Part shown: in pieces, positions 1-11,336 of the stretch | Numbering within the stretch: position 1 is the stretch's first letter | Layout: each line of letters begins with the position of its first letter | DNA from: Prorocentrum cordatum | Taxonomy: Eukaryota > Sar > Dinophyceae > Prorocentrales > Prorocentraceae | NCBI GenBank assembly: GCA_963575745.1 | Contig: CAUYUJ010019105.1 | Span: 1 to 64,000 of the forward strand | DNA length: 64,000 bases | Direction of reading: 5' to 3' | Notes under the pieces: generated by a model | Databases searched by the model: none | Told to the model about the DNA's origin: nothing | What the model saw: the letters and a program-made list of their open reading frames with translations, nothing else | Program-made: the position numbers and the translations under genes

Positions 1-316
1 GGGGGCGGGAGGGGGAAGAGGAGGAGGAGGAGGAGGAGGAGGAGGAGGAGGAGGAGGAGGAGGAGGAGCAGGAGGAGCAGGAGGTGGGGGGAGAAGGAGG
101 AGGAGGAGGAAGAGGAGGAGGAGGAGGAGGAGGAGGAGGAAGAGGAGGAGGAGGAGGAGGGGAGGAGGAGGAGGAGGTCGAGGACAAGGAGGACGAGGAG
201 GACGAGGACGAAAACGAGAACGAGGAGGAACAGAACGAGAACGAGGAGGAGGATGGGGAGGATAATGCGGAGGGGGAGGAGGACGAGGGGGAACATGTGG
301 ACGAGGAGGAGGAGGG
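1..316 (+). repeat. (GGA)n purine-rich triplet array
   Basis: The plus strand is almost purely G and A, mostly GGA/GAG triplets drifting to GAC and GAA near 180-260. Open frames across it encode only Gly or Glu/Asp runs. It is cut by the window edge. Confidence 0.95.
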
Positions 317-589
317 GCCCCACGCCAACGCCTCCTCATCGGGTCACCCCCTTTGACTTCGCCAGCTACGGAGGGAAGGGCTGGCGAGTAAAAGCCGAGC
401 CTGGTCGGAGGAATGTGTCGGCTCGGGCACAGGGCGGGGCCTTGGCCGCAGAAGAGCCTCGTCATCCTGGACCGCTGGAACGACTCGCACCGCGCGCAGC
501 GCTTCTCTCGGAGAGGCGCTGGACGAACGATGCGACGCCGCAGCAGCGCGGAGCACAGGGCGACGAGCAGCCTCCACGTCTTCAAAACA

Positions 590-1045
590 TGCATAAAAGG
601 CCGCCGCCCACAGCACCGCCCACAAGTCCGTCACCCGACGTGGGTAAAGGATCGATGCTTGGCGCGCCGGGCGGCGGGGCATGAGTCGACGCGGCGCCGA
701 CGGGGCAAGCTGCGCCTGCAGCTTGGCCAAAATGGCCGACGGCAGACAGCGGGGCAGCTTCAAAACTAGCCAAGAGCCGCTGCCCGACCCACTGCCCAAA
801 GTCCGTCACCCGCCGGTGATGGACCAGTGCTAGGCAGGCGAGGCAGCGAAACATCGAGCGGCGCAGCGTCGCGCGATCCAGCTGCATTCGCAGCGGCGCC
901 GACAAAAGGGTCGGCGGAAGACGGGCCAGCAGCCAGGGGCAAGGCGGCTTCCTCATCAGCCTCAGAATCACCGAAGAGGCCGCAGCTCGCAGCGCCACCC
1001 GCAAGTCCGCCACCTTCGGAGGGTAATGGGCCAGAGGCGAAGGCG
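590..1045. repeat. Degenerate repeat, units about 180-200 bp apart
   Basis: Three related blocks begin near 600, 778 and 980. Each has a GCCGCnGCCC-like start, then AAGTCCGTCACCC or AAGTCCGCCACC, then a GGGTAA/GGTGATGGACCAG-like segment. The stretch 320-1230 otherwise holds no recognisable gene; it could be the 3' tail of the adjacent LINE. Moderately unsure. Confidence 0.45.
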
Positions 1046-1732
1046 CGGGGCTGCGAAGCGAGCATAGGCACAGCGCTGCCATGTCCCGTCACTGCGGCAG
1101 ACGGACCAGCGAACGAGGCGGCAGCGGCTGGGTCGGAGGTGCCTGCAGCCTCGACGGGGCCTGCGATCAGCAAGGCTCTCGCACTCGCCGAATTGAAACA
1201 TTGGACCAGACCTTCCGCGTCAACTCCGGCTCCAGCTTTCCGCTGCTTGTGCTGGGTGGGGGCGATGTCCTTTACACACGTAGTCCCAACCATACTTACC
1301 AGCGCGGGTTGGGGCAACGCACTCCTGGGCCAGGCCGCGGATTTGATCCCCGCCAGCGTGGCATTTGCACCAGGGACAAATAAAGAGCACCGAGTGCTCA
1401 GATCACGAGAAAGCGACAGCACGGTGCCCGAGGGCATCTCAGTGGTCCGCGTGTACCAAAGACTTCCCGGAGCAGGACCCTGGGGGTGGATTCGAGAAAG
1501 ACCTGCAACCGCGCAACCAGTGAGCGCGCCTCCAGATTCCGCCCCGGGATTTCCAAACACGGCCAGAAGTGGGCTTCCTCTGGGGCGGGGGACCGGAGGC
1601 CCTGCCGACTCCAGACAAGTCCAAAGGGGGCCAGTGGATAAGCGCGTGAGCAGCCAGCTTCAACGTAGCCCTAGCGAGCGACACCATCCTGTCAGCATCC
1701 TGTAGTAAACCTTCGTCACGCGGGTGCAAAGA

Positions 1733-2185
1733 GACTGCGAGCTTGGCTGCCACATCGGCATGCTGATTGCCAAACCCGCACCAGCGCTCACGAGGTGTGA
1801 TGCCAGCGGCGTCGCTGCCAAGATTGGCGGCCACTTTCGCGCAAGAAACGACTCCGCCAACCTGACCATAACACTGGAGACAAGCTCCCGAGTCCATCCT
1901 CTTGGGAGACAACTGAACCAACTTGCCCCTGGCGGCAGACTGCACGACATTGCTACAATCCGAATGAACGCGGCAGTCTGCGGGAAGCGTGGAAATCACA
2001 TTGGCCCAAGTATAGGCGCTGAATTCGGCGCCCTGGGCCGTCTGAGGGCATGGGCCCGGCGCTGGCGCGCGAAGTTCGGCAACCAAGTCGCCAGCATCGC
2101 CCATCATGCAAACAGCGCTGCCGAGTCGAGAGACTTCGCGCACCGCGCGGCGAAAACAAGAACCATCGTCAAAGAGGTCACCCCA
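1733..2185 (-). pseudogene. LINE RNase H domain, catalytic residues retained
   Basis: Within one uninterrupted minus frame the domain reads GDLFDDGSCF (first Asp), QTAQGAEFSAYTWA (Glu), RVHSDCSNVV (second Asp) and GNQHADVAAKLA (final His/Asp). This is the complete acidic set of an RNase H that removes RNA from the RNA:DNA hybrid. The surrounding 592-residue frame (3217-1439) is open, but its first half is out of the true LINE frame. A following RATLKLAAHALIHWPPLDLS segment matches the usual post-RNase H tail. The element as a whole is dead. Confidence 0.75.
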
Positions 2186-2229
2186 GACACGATTGTCGAC
2201 ACGGGCCTCATCAGGGTCTTTCTCAGGGT

Positions 2230-3480
2230 ACCTGTGCCGCGTCATCATCGGACCATCACCCTGCTCAGTCCACGTCCGAAGGCAAAGGTCGGCGGGGCGC
2301 CGAAAGGCGCCAGAGATGAATGCAACGCAATCCGCATGCTCGCCCGAGGCCTTAGCTGCAGGCGCAGCTTCGATGATATCGGGCTCGACCAGCCTGCTCC
2401 TATCCTCAGCCGCGGGGGGGGGGGGGGCATTCCCAGAGACGGTGGAAGACGGCGTCGCGGGCTGCACAATGGATACAGACAAGCTCGATGCAATGACCAA
2501 GGGGCTCGGCCCTGGCAGCCGCGAGGGAACTTCCGTGGAGACAGCCCGAATCCAGGTCTTTTTTAGGGGGCGTGGACTTCTTGCTGCGCAGAGACAGGCT
2601 TTCCCGAACCACGTCGTAGCAGGGGCGTGACTGGATGCCGCGAGCAGCCGCCGCGTCTCTCTCCAACATGCGGAATTACCCTTCTCGGACAAGGGGCCCG
2701 ACGAGCGAGGGCGGGAAACTCCCCGGGGGAATGTATCCCCTGAAATCGTCGACCAGGGCCATGGCATTATCCATGCGCCACCCGAGGCGCACCAAGGAAC
2801 CCGCATGGCAGAGATAGGGCCCGCAACTCGCATCCAGCTGCAGAACGCAAAACAACGGCGTGCCACGCGCGCCTGGGCACTGGCAAACAAAGAGACCAGC
2901 TGAAGGCTGAGGGGTGACAAAGCCACACCTCTTTGCTCCACCTGAGAATCGGGGCAGTGGCCGCTCGCCACGTCGGCTCGTAGTCCATGGTGGCGCTGAC
3001 TGTGAGATACCTCAGCTGGCTGCGAGGGCGGACGATAGCTGCTGCGGCGCAGCAGGCTAGGGTCGTGATCGCTCATGCCCGCGACTCCGGACCCATAGGA
3101 GGCCCCCACTAAGGGCCCCGCCGAGAAGACCATGGGGGAGGAAACCCGACTGAGCGCCTTACCCTGCCACGCTAAGCGCCGAGCTGCCCGAGTTGACTTG
3201 GTTATCGGAGCTTTCATATTGGCCGCCTTGCCGCCGACCCTGGTGGCTCGACCAGCCGCGTCGTCAACGCCGAGGTTTACCGTGGAACCGAATCAATGGC
3301 GGCAGAGGTGGCTGAGCCTGTCGAGGGCTTGGGTGCCGACGAACTTCGAGCTAGCACGGATCGCCGTCGCCTCCAGGGCAAACGGACAGCTGAAAACATC
3401 CCTCACGACACCATCCAACGCTACAGACACAGCCACGAAGGGCTCCCACAACCACGTACCCGACAGGGTACCCAGCTGTG
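2230..3480 (-). pseudogene. LINE RT thumb, connection and zinc-ribbon-like motif
   Basis: Around 3375-3050 the minus strand reads ASSKFVGTQALDRLSHLCRH, a stop, then NLGVDDAAGRATRVGGKAAN and GPLVGASYGSGVAGMSDHDP, a typical post-palm RT region. Another frame gives YEPTWRAATAPILRWSKEVW (near 2985), and a third CIHCAARDAVFHRLWECP (near 2460-2410), a CxxC...H...C motif placed before RNase H as in related elements. The frame changes show decay. Confidence 0.7.
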
Positions 3481-3829
3481 GGAACCCAGTGAACCCCAGA
3501 GTCCCTCAGTCCTCCACGATGGCGGGCACAGGCCCGCTCCGCCCGCCTGGCCGTGTGCCTGGGGGCGCCACTTCGCCTCGCCGCCTCCGCCGAGCCTCGG
3601 GTCGGCCCGCGGTGCGGGGGGCTCCTCCCGCCGCGCCGCTTACGGCGGAACCAGTGCCCACGGCGCCTGCCTCAACGAGGCAGGCACCTCCCGACCCTTC
3701 TCCCCCTTCCGCATGGAGGGTGGAGAGGAGCCGCCAAGGAAGGCGGGGAGGTCACCGGCTCGCCTTCCCCGCCTCTGGCGCCACAGCACGTCGAGCGCGC
3801 GGTGGGGCCAATGACGCCGCTAGCCCCCG

Positions 3830-4310
3830 CCGCGCCCGTGCACCATCCGCAACCCCTGGTCTCGTGCCAGACTGCGTCCGAGAACGGGCGGCAGCGGCAG
3901 TCGCCCGGGGCCGAGGCGCCGGCGCGCTGGCCGCGTCAGCCGCCGCGGGCGCGTCCAGGGCCTGCTCCTCCTTGGTCCTCGCCGAGCTCGGCGGGGTCGC
4001 GCCCTTCCTGAGGTGGCCGCTGCGAGGAGGTAAGCCGCCTTGTCCCGGATGCGCCGCTGCTCCCGCTGGAGGGCGTCGGCAGCCCCAGCAAAAGCAAGCT
4101 CCAGAGGGCCAGGGGCTGGGGGGCCTCCACTGCTGCGGCCGCCCGGGCCGTCGGTCTCGAGTTCGTCGGCAGCTCCAGGGCGGGCGTCGGGAGGGCCTCC
4201 GACACCGGCCGGGGCGCCAGGCCCGCCATCTGCCACCGCGCGCCCTGGCTCAGAGCGGCCGTCGCCGAGCTGGTCGGCTCTGGGCGGGTCGCGATCCAGG
4301 CCAAAATCTC
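3830..4310 (-). pseudogene. Coding-like fragment with a charged helix
   Basis: The minus frame reads LELAFAGAADALQREQRRIR and then DKAAYLLAAATS, a charged helical stretch, preceded by a Gly/Pro/Asp-rich segment. It sits directly beside the GAG array at 4317. It resembles ORF1-type coiled coils of retroelements in style only. No start or complete domain is visible. Confidence 0.3.
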
Positions 4311-4316
4311 CAGCGG

Positions 4317-4600
4317 AGGGAACCGAGGAGGAGGAGGAGGAGGAGGAGGAAGAGGAGGAGGACGAGGACGAGGAGGAGGAGGAGGAAGACCAGCAGCAAG
4401 AGCAGGAACAGCGGGTTAGGAGGGGACGGGGGGGAGGACGAGGAAGCGGAGGAACAGGAGGAGGAGGAAAAGGAAAAGGAAAAGGAGGAGGAGGTGGAGA
4501 AGCAAGAACAGGAGGAGGAAGAGGAGGGGAATGAGAAGGAGGAGAAGGGAAAGGAGGAAGAGGAGGAGGAACAGGAGGAAGAGGAGGAGGGGGAGTGGAC
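4317..4600 (+). repeat. (GAG)n triplet array
   Basis: Plus-strand GAG/GGA triplets with interspersed AAG, CAG and GAC. Poly-Glu (plus) and poly-Ser/Leu (minus) frames are by-products. Confidence 0.95.
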
Positions 4601-4634
4601 CAGCTGGCTTCGAGGGCCCGTTCGAAGGCATTAT

Positions 4635-5312
4635 GTAAGGGATGTCTCGAGTGAAACGCTGACTGTTCAATGAAAGTGTTTAAAAACATGCGGATTCCTC
4701 AATAGTCCCGATTCTTGTGAGATCTTGGAGGCCATCCGAGATCGCTCCGAAAAGATGCCTTACAAGAGCTGTGTCGGCATCTCATTTGTTCGGGAATGTA
4801 TCGGGCGAGACGCCCATTTTCGAACATCCGAAAATAAGGCGAGCGATTTCAAGATCTCCATGTTTGGAAGATGTTTCAAACGAAACGCCCACTTCTAGCA
4901 AACTACGTCTTAAGATACGACCCCTAACTTCAAGATGTTGTGAGGATGTCTCGAGCGAAACGCTCATTTGGGGAATCCGCCGGGTCCCCGACCACGAGGC
5001 GGCCTTGCGCGTTCCCCCCCCCAGACCCCCCTCCGTTTGATACTGCCTCTGGCCGAGAGACCGACCATTGCGCGACTCTTCGAGTCTTAGCGCGCTTCCC
5101 GTCATACGTCTTAGGATACGACTCCCAACTTCACGATTGCGTGAGGATGTCTCAAGCGAAACGCTCATTTGGGAACCCGCCACGCCCTGCACCCCGAGGC
5201 GGTCCCGAGCGCCCCCCCCCCAGACCCCCCCCAGTTGATGCTGCCTCTGGCCGAGAGAACGTCCATCGCGCGACTCTTCGAGTCTTGGCGCGCTTCCCGT
5301 CGCCCAGCTGCC
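4635..5312. repeat. Degenerate repeat carrying GATGTYTCRAGYGAAACGC
   Basis: The core motif GATGTCTCGAGCGAAACGCT or a variant recurs at about 4641, 4794, 4868, 4945 and 5147, in units about 75 bp apart at first. The last two units are enlarged into a roughly 204-bp tandem pair (about 4903 and 5107) sharing CTGCCTCTGGCCGAGAGA and GCGCGACTCTTCGAGTCTT. On the minus strand the core reads MSVSLETSS repeatedly. A related core occurs at 18077. Confidence 0.8.
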
Positions 5313-5315
5313 GAG

Positions 5316-6549
5316 ACTGAGGAACCGACCAACATTATACGCATACAAGCGCAATCTGGCGATGATCATCGGAAGCCTGTGCCTCCTGCAGCGATCCTCC
5401 AACTTATCCACACTCGTATTCTCATAGAATTTATAAAGACCGAAGAAGATGCTGCAACTGGCCTGACCCCTGGCGACTCCGCTTTCGGCCGCCACCACCA
5501 GTCGCCAAACGACGTCGGCCGCTCCCCGGCGCTGGCCAGCGGCCCAGCACCCGCGGGGGCGCGCATGCCCCCGCTCCCAGTCCAGGGCGAGGGGGCGCCC
5601 GCAGCGCCCCCAAACCCTGAGCCAAGAACAGAACACCCCGATGGGCCTGTAGCCGCCAGTCGGCTTCGGCAGCAGCGCGAGCAGTACCGCTGAGATCCGA
5701 GGGGGGAGAATGCCAGGATACCCGACCAGACAAAAGATGACACTGAAACAGGCGAGGCTCGCGTCGGACAGCGACGAGACATGTCTGCAGTGAAATCCGC
5801 CAACTGATGCGCCCGACGCACTCTTATATGACCGAGATATATCACGAATAGTATCAGCATCAATCCTGGGGAGGGGTTCGAGACGCTGAAACCGAGACTG
5901 GGCCCCCGACCCAGGGCCCCAAATCTCAGAGAAACGCTGGCCCTCCACTTTCAGAAGCGATAGCGGATCCAAAACCACGCTGCCCTCGGCCGAAAGAGTG
6001 CTGCTGGCCACCCGCGGGGCCGGGTCTCGAAGCAACGTGCGAGCCCGCTTCGCACCAAACTGCACTCAGACATTGAGCCATGCCTTCCAATCGGCACGGC
6101 CCCGTGCGAGGAACTTGCCGTCGGCGGCCTCGACGGCCTCGCGCACCTGAGCATCAACTTCAGCAGACGCATCGGGAGCAGCCAAGGTCGCGACCGACGT
6201 CGCCGCCAGCTCGAACAGGGGCGATCGCAAGCGGAGGCTGAAGCAGCAGGTCCTTCAAACAGGCGGCTGAGCTAGGCGCGCCTGCCCGCAGGGAATGGAT
6301 GTGCGCCCTGAGCTGCGGCTCTAGCCAAGCTTTGGACCTGTGAGCAGGGCCTCTTACCTGGGGCTCCTTAGATAAAACCGAGCGCCAGACCAACTGAGGG
6401 CCCGACCCACGAGTGCCGAGCTTGACAGGCGAAGACCCAACCAACGGAATCAGTTCCCTTTCGGCAGTGCCAGCCCACCTTAGGCACAGGGAGCCTAGAA
6501 GGGAAGCGGCTTCACCAGGGCGACCTATGTCAAGAAAACCCAAGGCCAA
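5316..6549 (-). pseudogene. LINE linker and amino half of reverse transcriptase
   Basis: 6549-6160 encodes the endonuclease-RT linker (AERELIPLVG, PQLVWRSVL, RSKAWLEPQLRA). An uninterrupted frame from 6065 to about 5316 follows, with LPKPTGGYRPIGVF (RT motif 1/2 region), RVWGRCGRPLALDWERGHARP and ADVVWRLVVAAESG. The segment FFGLYKFYENTSVDKL matches the motif A region, but Gly stands where the first catalytic Asp should be. Similarity stops near 5315, before the YxDD palm motif; beyond it the frame runs into a tandem repeat. Confidence 0.75.
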
Positions 6550-6750
6550 GTCAGCCAGATACTGGACCCCTGACCACTCATAAGGTCACGGAGAGGGACC
6601 GACCACCGCCTCGGCAGGCAAGGGCGGGGGGCGCCTGAACGACAGAGCTTTCAGCGCAGCCGACTGACCGAACAACTTGAGGTCGGCGGGCCTGGGGGGG
6701 GGGGGGGGGGGGCGTATCCAAGCGCGTATCGATCCGCTCGATGACCATTA

Positions 6751-7328
6751 CTAAGACCTCCCGAAACGACAAGGTAATTGGAGGGTGGGAGGCCCCGCAG
6801 GGTAGTGGGCGGGCACCTTGGGGGAGACCAGAGCACCTCTGAGCTGCTGAACAAAACGAGACCCTCCCAACTCAGAGGGGTCCACGTTGAAAACCGCCCC
6901 GAGAATCCAAGGCCCCGCAGCCGAGGAAAGGCGCGGCCCTATATCGGAGAGCAGCTCCAAGTTCCTGTCAGACAGCCCCTTCCGAGTGATAGAGGTACCG
7001 AGGCAATGGGCGCGGGCGGCGTGCCAGGAGGCTTAAACGAGCGCACGACCGCCCTCCCAGCGCGCACCTGGCCTCCAGCAGCATCCGAGCAGCCCGTCCA
7101 AGAAAGCGCGAAAATGGCGACACCTCCCGAAGAGCCCGCGACATCAGTGGCCGTGGCGGGCGACCACGCACTCTTCCAGCCACGGCGGAGACTCAAGGCG
7201 CTAGCCAGGCCGATACCCTCCTGGGGAATCAGTCTGCGCTCCTGGCAGAGCAAGATGCGCGCGTCAGTGCCTTCGATCATGGCGCGCATCCTGCCCCGAG
7301 AATTATCGTTGACGGTCTGGGCCCTGAG
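6751..7328 (-). pseudogene. LINE endonuclease (EEP/APE-like) domain remnant
   Basis: In one minus frame, about 7328-7092 reads DARILLCQERRL with the Glu expected at the metal site (codon near 7240), then RRGWKSAWSP and SSGGVAIFA, matching the usual order of the fold. A frameshift moves the match to another frame, where PWILGAVFNVDPSEL (near 6912-6868) aligns with the GDFN box; the Asp is replaced by Val and Asn is kept. This domain normally nicks target DNA to prime reverse transcription. Changed Asp plus frameshifts mean it is inactive. Confidence 0.7.
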
Positions 7329-7914
7329 TGGCACCGCGTGACCTGCGCAGGCAGGCGCGAGTGGGGAGACCGAGCTTCCGCAGTGCGAGAGCAAGAGCCG
7401 CACGGCCCCATGCCCTCGCGTCCTGAAACCGAAATCGACCAAGAGAGGTTGGCAGAAGGTGGGGGCGATGGGGCAGCGACGAGGACCCTGGTCCACAGAT
7501 GGCCCAGGCCCCCCGAGGTCGCTACCACACACAGAAAAATGTTCGGGAGCCTGCGCCGCCGGGGAGGGGGCAGGCATTGGCAGCCTGGCCAGCGAGGTGC
7601 GACCCGGCACATTCTCGACCAACGATATCACAGGATACACCCCAGCAGGCCCAGCGACACCAATCGAAAACTGGCGCTGGTTGTTCCAATCGCACATGCT
7701 GAGCGATGATTAACCTAACGCCGCAGCAACGCGAGTGAGCAGAGAGCGCCAACGAGACTGAGGCCTGCACTGCGGAGAAAATTTCAACCTCAGGCAGTCG
7801 TAGCTGTCTGAGGAGGAAGCGAGGAGCAGATGCAGCCCTCGCCTGCGCCAAGGAGTGACCTGTGCCGACGCGCGGCAGGGCCCTGAAAGTAAGCAGTCGT
7901 TTCCCCCATGGAGG

Positions 7915-9302
7915 TTATTCCAGCGAGATCCCCCCGGGCCAGGTCGACGGCCACGAACTCCCGAGGAACGGCCCCGCGGACCGAGCTCCAGAGATCCTTG
8001 GGCCCCTCCGGGGGGGGGGGGGGGCTGACTCAGAAGGTTTGCCGGCGATCCTGTCCGCGCGTGGACGAGTGCTGGTCGGCGCCTTCGACGGTGCCGAAGA
8101 AGTCGCCGCAGACGCCTGCGAAGTCGGAGCCGACGCCGAGTCGCCTGGGCCAGCCGCCTCAGCGGGCCCAGCCCCGGGGCTGCCAGCCGCGGCCGCGGCG
8201 GGCACGTTGGCAGCTGGCCCGCCACCGGCCACGCCCTGGCCCTCCTCGCCAGCGCGCCGCTTCTTGACCGCCATGCGCTGAGCAAACGACTTGTGTTCGG
8301 CATTGAGCGAGTCGGCCTTCTTCTTAGTCTCCGAGAAGAGGTGGCGAGCCATGTCGGAGATGCATGTCTTGAGCTGCGACGCTCGTGTAGCCAGCTGCTC
8401 CTTACCCTCGGCAGACAGGGGCCCTGCTTCTCCGTGACGGTGAAGCAGTCTCCGAGGTCGAGGCCGAACATGGCTGAGAATCGCTGCCCACCAAGAAGGT
8501 CCTCCAGACTGAGCTCGCCACCTGCAATGGTGTCGGACGCAGGGCCATGTAGATCGTCATGGAAGCGCCGCGCGAGTGCACTGTGCTGACTCTCTGCCTC
8601 AACCAAGTCCGACCGTAGCTGAAGCACCAAAGACCTCTGCGCCGCAAGAGCTTGCTCCATCTGTTCGTACTTCGTGACCGCACTCTCCAGGCGCTTCTCG
8701 ACCATGCGAGCTTGCTGATGGGCACGGTTCAGTTGAACCTACAGTGGGGCGTGTTTGGGCAAGGGTTCCTGCAACGCCGCCGCGGCTGTGCGGTGAGCGC
8801 GACCGCCCTGCACGTCCCCCAACTTCTCGAAGAGCGTGGCCATCTGGGACTACTCCTCTGCCGTGATGGGGGGTTTGGAGGCGGCGCCGCCAGCAGGAAG
8901 GCCTTTGTCTCCGCCGCACCTGCGAGGGCAGCGGTGGCGCCCATCCCGTGGCCCTTGACCCCGTCCTGATTGCCAGTGTCGTAGCCGAGGAGCTCCAGAA
9001 TCTTGCCTGACGCCGCTTGCAAGCAGTGCTGAAAGCGTCCCTCGTTTCTTCCTGCATCCACACCAGCAGCATGTCCCGCGAGTGGCCGAGCTGCCAGGAG
9101 GGGCGCCGCCACCGCGAGCAGCAGCGCCAGCACCCTGAGGGCCAGGAGCGAATGGGGGCCACGTCCTGGGGTCCTGGCGTCTGGGTGGGTGGCCCGCGCC
9201 TTTGCCACCTCCAGAAGCAGGGGGAGGTGGCTGCGCCCAGGCACGGTGCCACGGAGCCCAAGGGACGCCACGCCCCTTGCCGCCTTCGCCGTTGCCCGCC
9301 AT
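7915..9302 (-). pseudogene. LINE ORF1-like region with coiled coil
   Basis: A plausible start is the ATG at 9302-9300, followed by a Gly/Lys-rich MAGNGEGGKGRG start. The frame is broken by TAG at 8852-8850 and 8741-8739. Downstream the same frame reads MVEKRLESAVTKYEQMEQAL, a heptad-rich coiled coil. After a frameshift near 8430 the protein continues in another frame through KEQLATRASQLK and ARHLFSETKKKADSLNAEHK to a basic MAVKKRRAGEE (a possible nuclear or nucleic-acid-binding patch), then an Ala/Pro-rich tail. ORF1-type proteins bind element RNA. Several frames are needed, so this is dead as it stands. Confidence 0.6.
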
Positions 9303-9483
9303 GACTCCTCGCGAGACGTGATCGGCCACAAGCTCCAGCAGGAACTCACACAATGAGGAAGGCGGGTTGAGATCCCGCAAAGTGAGAGTGGAAAGAAGAC
9401 CGAGCCAACCTTGGCCCGCAGCAGCTGCGTGCCGTTCTGAAGGTAGCTGCTGCAAGCACAGGCCGAAAGCCTGAGCCAGAACG

Positions 9484-9625
9484 GCTGAGAAGGAGGAGGA
9501 GGTGGAGGAGAAGGAGAAGGAGGAGGAAGAGAGGAAGGGGGAGGAGGAGGATGATGAGGAGGAGGAGGATGAGGAGGATGAGGAGGAGGAGGACGAGGAG
9601 GAGGAGGAGGAGCCCCCTCCTTCTC
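9484..9625 (+). repeat. (GAG)n array
   Basis: Plus-strand GAG/GAT triplets just upstream, in transcriptional sense, of the minus-strand LINE start. Confidence 0.95.
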
Positions 9626-9629
9626 GGCT

Positions 9630-9950
9630 CCTCCGCCCAGTGCTCCCCTCCTCCGCCCTCCGCCCTCCTCCTGCTCCGCCCTCCTGATCCAGCTCCTCCG
9701 CGCCTGCTCCCTCATCCGCCCATGCTCCTGCTCTGTCCTCTGCCTCCTCCTCCAACGCCTCCGCCCATGCGTTTCCCCGCCTCCGCCCTCCTCATGCTCC
9801 GCCCTCCGCATCCTTCGCCCAGCTCCTGCTCCGCCCTCCTTCCCCTCTCATCCGACTCCTCCCCCTCCTCCTCCCTTATTGCCCTCCTCCGGGTCGCCCT
9901 CCTCCGTCCTCCGCCCTCCTCCCCCCCCCCCCCCTCGGCGCAAGGCAGGT
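9630..9950 (+). repeat. Degenerate CTCCGCCCTCCT minisatellite
   Basis: About 12-bp units of CTCCGCCCTCCT with CTCATGCTCCGCC variants run to a C tract at 9929. A similar CTCC-rich block follows at 10060-10270. No gene is visible in 9630-10270. Confidence 0.85.
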
Positions 9951-10059
9951 CGAGAGAACGGCAGGTCAACACTGGTCCTCAGACTCAACGTTCTAGGCTG
10001 CGTCCAGCCGTGGCAATAGCGACGACCCCCGATGGTTAACTACTGCTGTCTCAACCCGC

Positions 10060-10270
10060 CCTCCTCTTATCTGCCCTCCTCCCCTCCCAGACACAGCTTG
10101 CCCGCCAGTCCCCGTCTACATGCTGATGCTTGCCCTCACCCGCCCTCCTCCTTCCTCCTCATTCCTCCTTCCTCCTCCTTCCTCCTCCTTCCTCCTCCTT
10201 CCTCCTCCCCCTCCTCCCCCTCTTCGCCCGCCCTCCTCCTTCCTTCCTCCTCCCCCTCATCCCCCCCTTC
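10060..10270 (+). repeat. (TCC)n-rich array
   Basis: TTCCTCCTCC units, mixed with CCTCCCC. Low complexity only. Confidence 0.9.
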
Positions 10271-10439
10271 GTTCTCACTCCCTATTGCGGCGTCTCCACC
10301 TGGCGGGGCTGGCCCCTCTGATGACACAGGTTCCCTGGCGGCGGGGGCCCAGCGCCGTCGGGGGCGGCGTGCTTCCATGTACTGTTGGTTTCCGGTGGGA
10401 GGTCGCTTCCCGTAGAGGTCCTCAAGGGGCCTCGGGGAA

Positions 10440-11320
10440 ACACACACACACACACAAACACAGACACAAACACAGACACATATACACATACGTAGGCACG
10501 ACAATATGCACATCCACGTATGTATGTATGTGTATATATACACATATATATATATATGTATATATATACGTAGATACATACACCTATACGACCGCCCTGC
10601 GGGCGATACGGAGGTTAGGAGGGGGGATTGAGATCAAATTCCCACCCTGACTGACCTCCAGCCAATCACCTTGATTTCATCTCAGGCCCGAGACACCCGG
10701 GACACCGCCCGGCCCAACTGGGACACCTCCCGGCCACCGGCGGACGGGAAACGGACATGCGCTCCTAATGGCACACGGGACACCCGGGACACCGCCGGGC
10801 CCAACTGGGACACCTCCCGACCACCGGCGGACGGTAAACGGATTTTCGCTCCTACTTCGGCCTAGCTGCAAGAGGATCGCGTGCAGCTTCGCCTCGCCCG
10901 CACGCACGACACGAACACGAACACGAAACCGACTTCCCGGTGGGGGGTCTCCGTTTCAATGCGAGCTCACCCCCCAACCTCCGATATGTACAGGTGTATA
11001 CATACATAGATACATAAATACATACATACATACATACATTCGTGCCTACATACATACATACATACATACATACATACATACATACATACATACATACATA
11101 CATACATACATACATCTATACATTGCATGCCTATACGACCGCCCTGCGGGCGATAAGGAGGTTGGAGGGGGGATTGAGATCAAATGCCCACCCTGACTGA
11201 CCTCCAGCCTGTCACCTTGATCTCATCTCAGACCCGGGACACGCAGGACACCGCCCGGCCCAACTGGGACACTTCGTGGCCACCGGCGGACGGGAAACGG
11301 TCTTTCGCTCCTACTGACAC
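10440..11320. repeat. Paired composite repeat with CA/CATA/TA core
   Basis: Two consecutive copies share a right block, CTATACGACCGCCCTGCGGG then GGAGGTTRGAGGGGGGATT, and then CTGACCTCCAGCC and CCCGGGACACnCnGGACACC. The core differs: copy 1 (10440-10575) is CA then TATA-rich; copy 2 (10985-11120) is (CATA)n. Copy 2 has a left flank CACCCCCCAACCTCC that is an inverted match to GGAGGTTGGAGGGGGG on the right. The same flanks reappear, inverted, around a GAT core at 28020-29050. Confidence 0.75.
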
Positions 11321-11336
11321 CTGGGACACGAGCTGC

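Larger units (their letters stand above)
3480..5315. other. Foreign segment replacing the LINE RT palm
   Basis: Upstream (5316) the RT match ends after LRLYAYNVGRF; downstream (about 3480) it resumes in the thumb region. The 1.8 kb between contains a coding-like coiled-coil fragment, a GAG array and a degenerate tandem repeat, none of which look like RT. It may be insertion plus deletion, or two different LINE copies side by side. Confidence 0.55.
1230..9302 (-). mobile_element. Decayed non-LTR (LINE) retrotransposon, interrupted
   Basis: Reading the minus strand from about 9302 downward, a LINE's parts appear in canonical order: a coiled-coil ORF1-like region, an exonuclease-endonuclease-phosphatase (EEP) endonuclease, an RT amino half, an RT thumb/connection, a zinc-ribbon-like motif and an RNase H domain. 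The parts lie in different frames with internal stops, so the copy cannot make a full polyprotein. The RT palm with its catalytic Asp pair is absent; 3480-5315 holds unrelated repeats instead. Order and motifs are seen in the sequence; the dinoflagellate lineage is recalled from family knowledge. No poly-A tail or target duplication was identified. Confidence 0.8.

Noticed and set aside
715-745. Spliced-leader-like CCGTCGGCCATTTTGGCCAAG on minus
   Set aside because: It resembles the dinoflagellate leader only around GCCATTTTGGC; the 5' bases and CTCAAG end differ, and no donor GT or Sm-like site follows.
827-1705. 292-residue plus-strand frame
   Set aside because: Ala/Ser/Pro-rich, overlaps the LINE tail on the other strand and the 180-200 bp degenerate repeat; no domain recognised.
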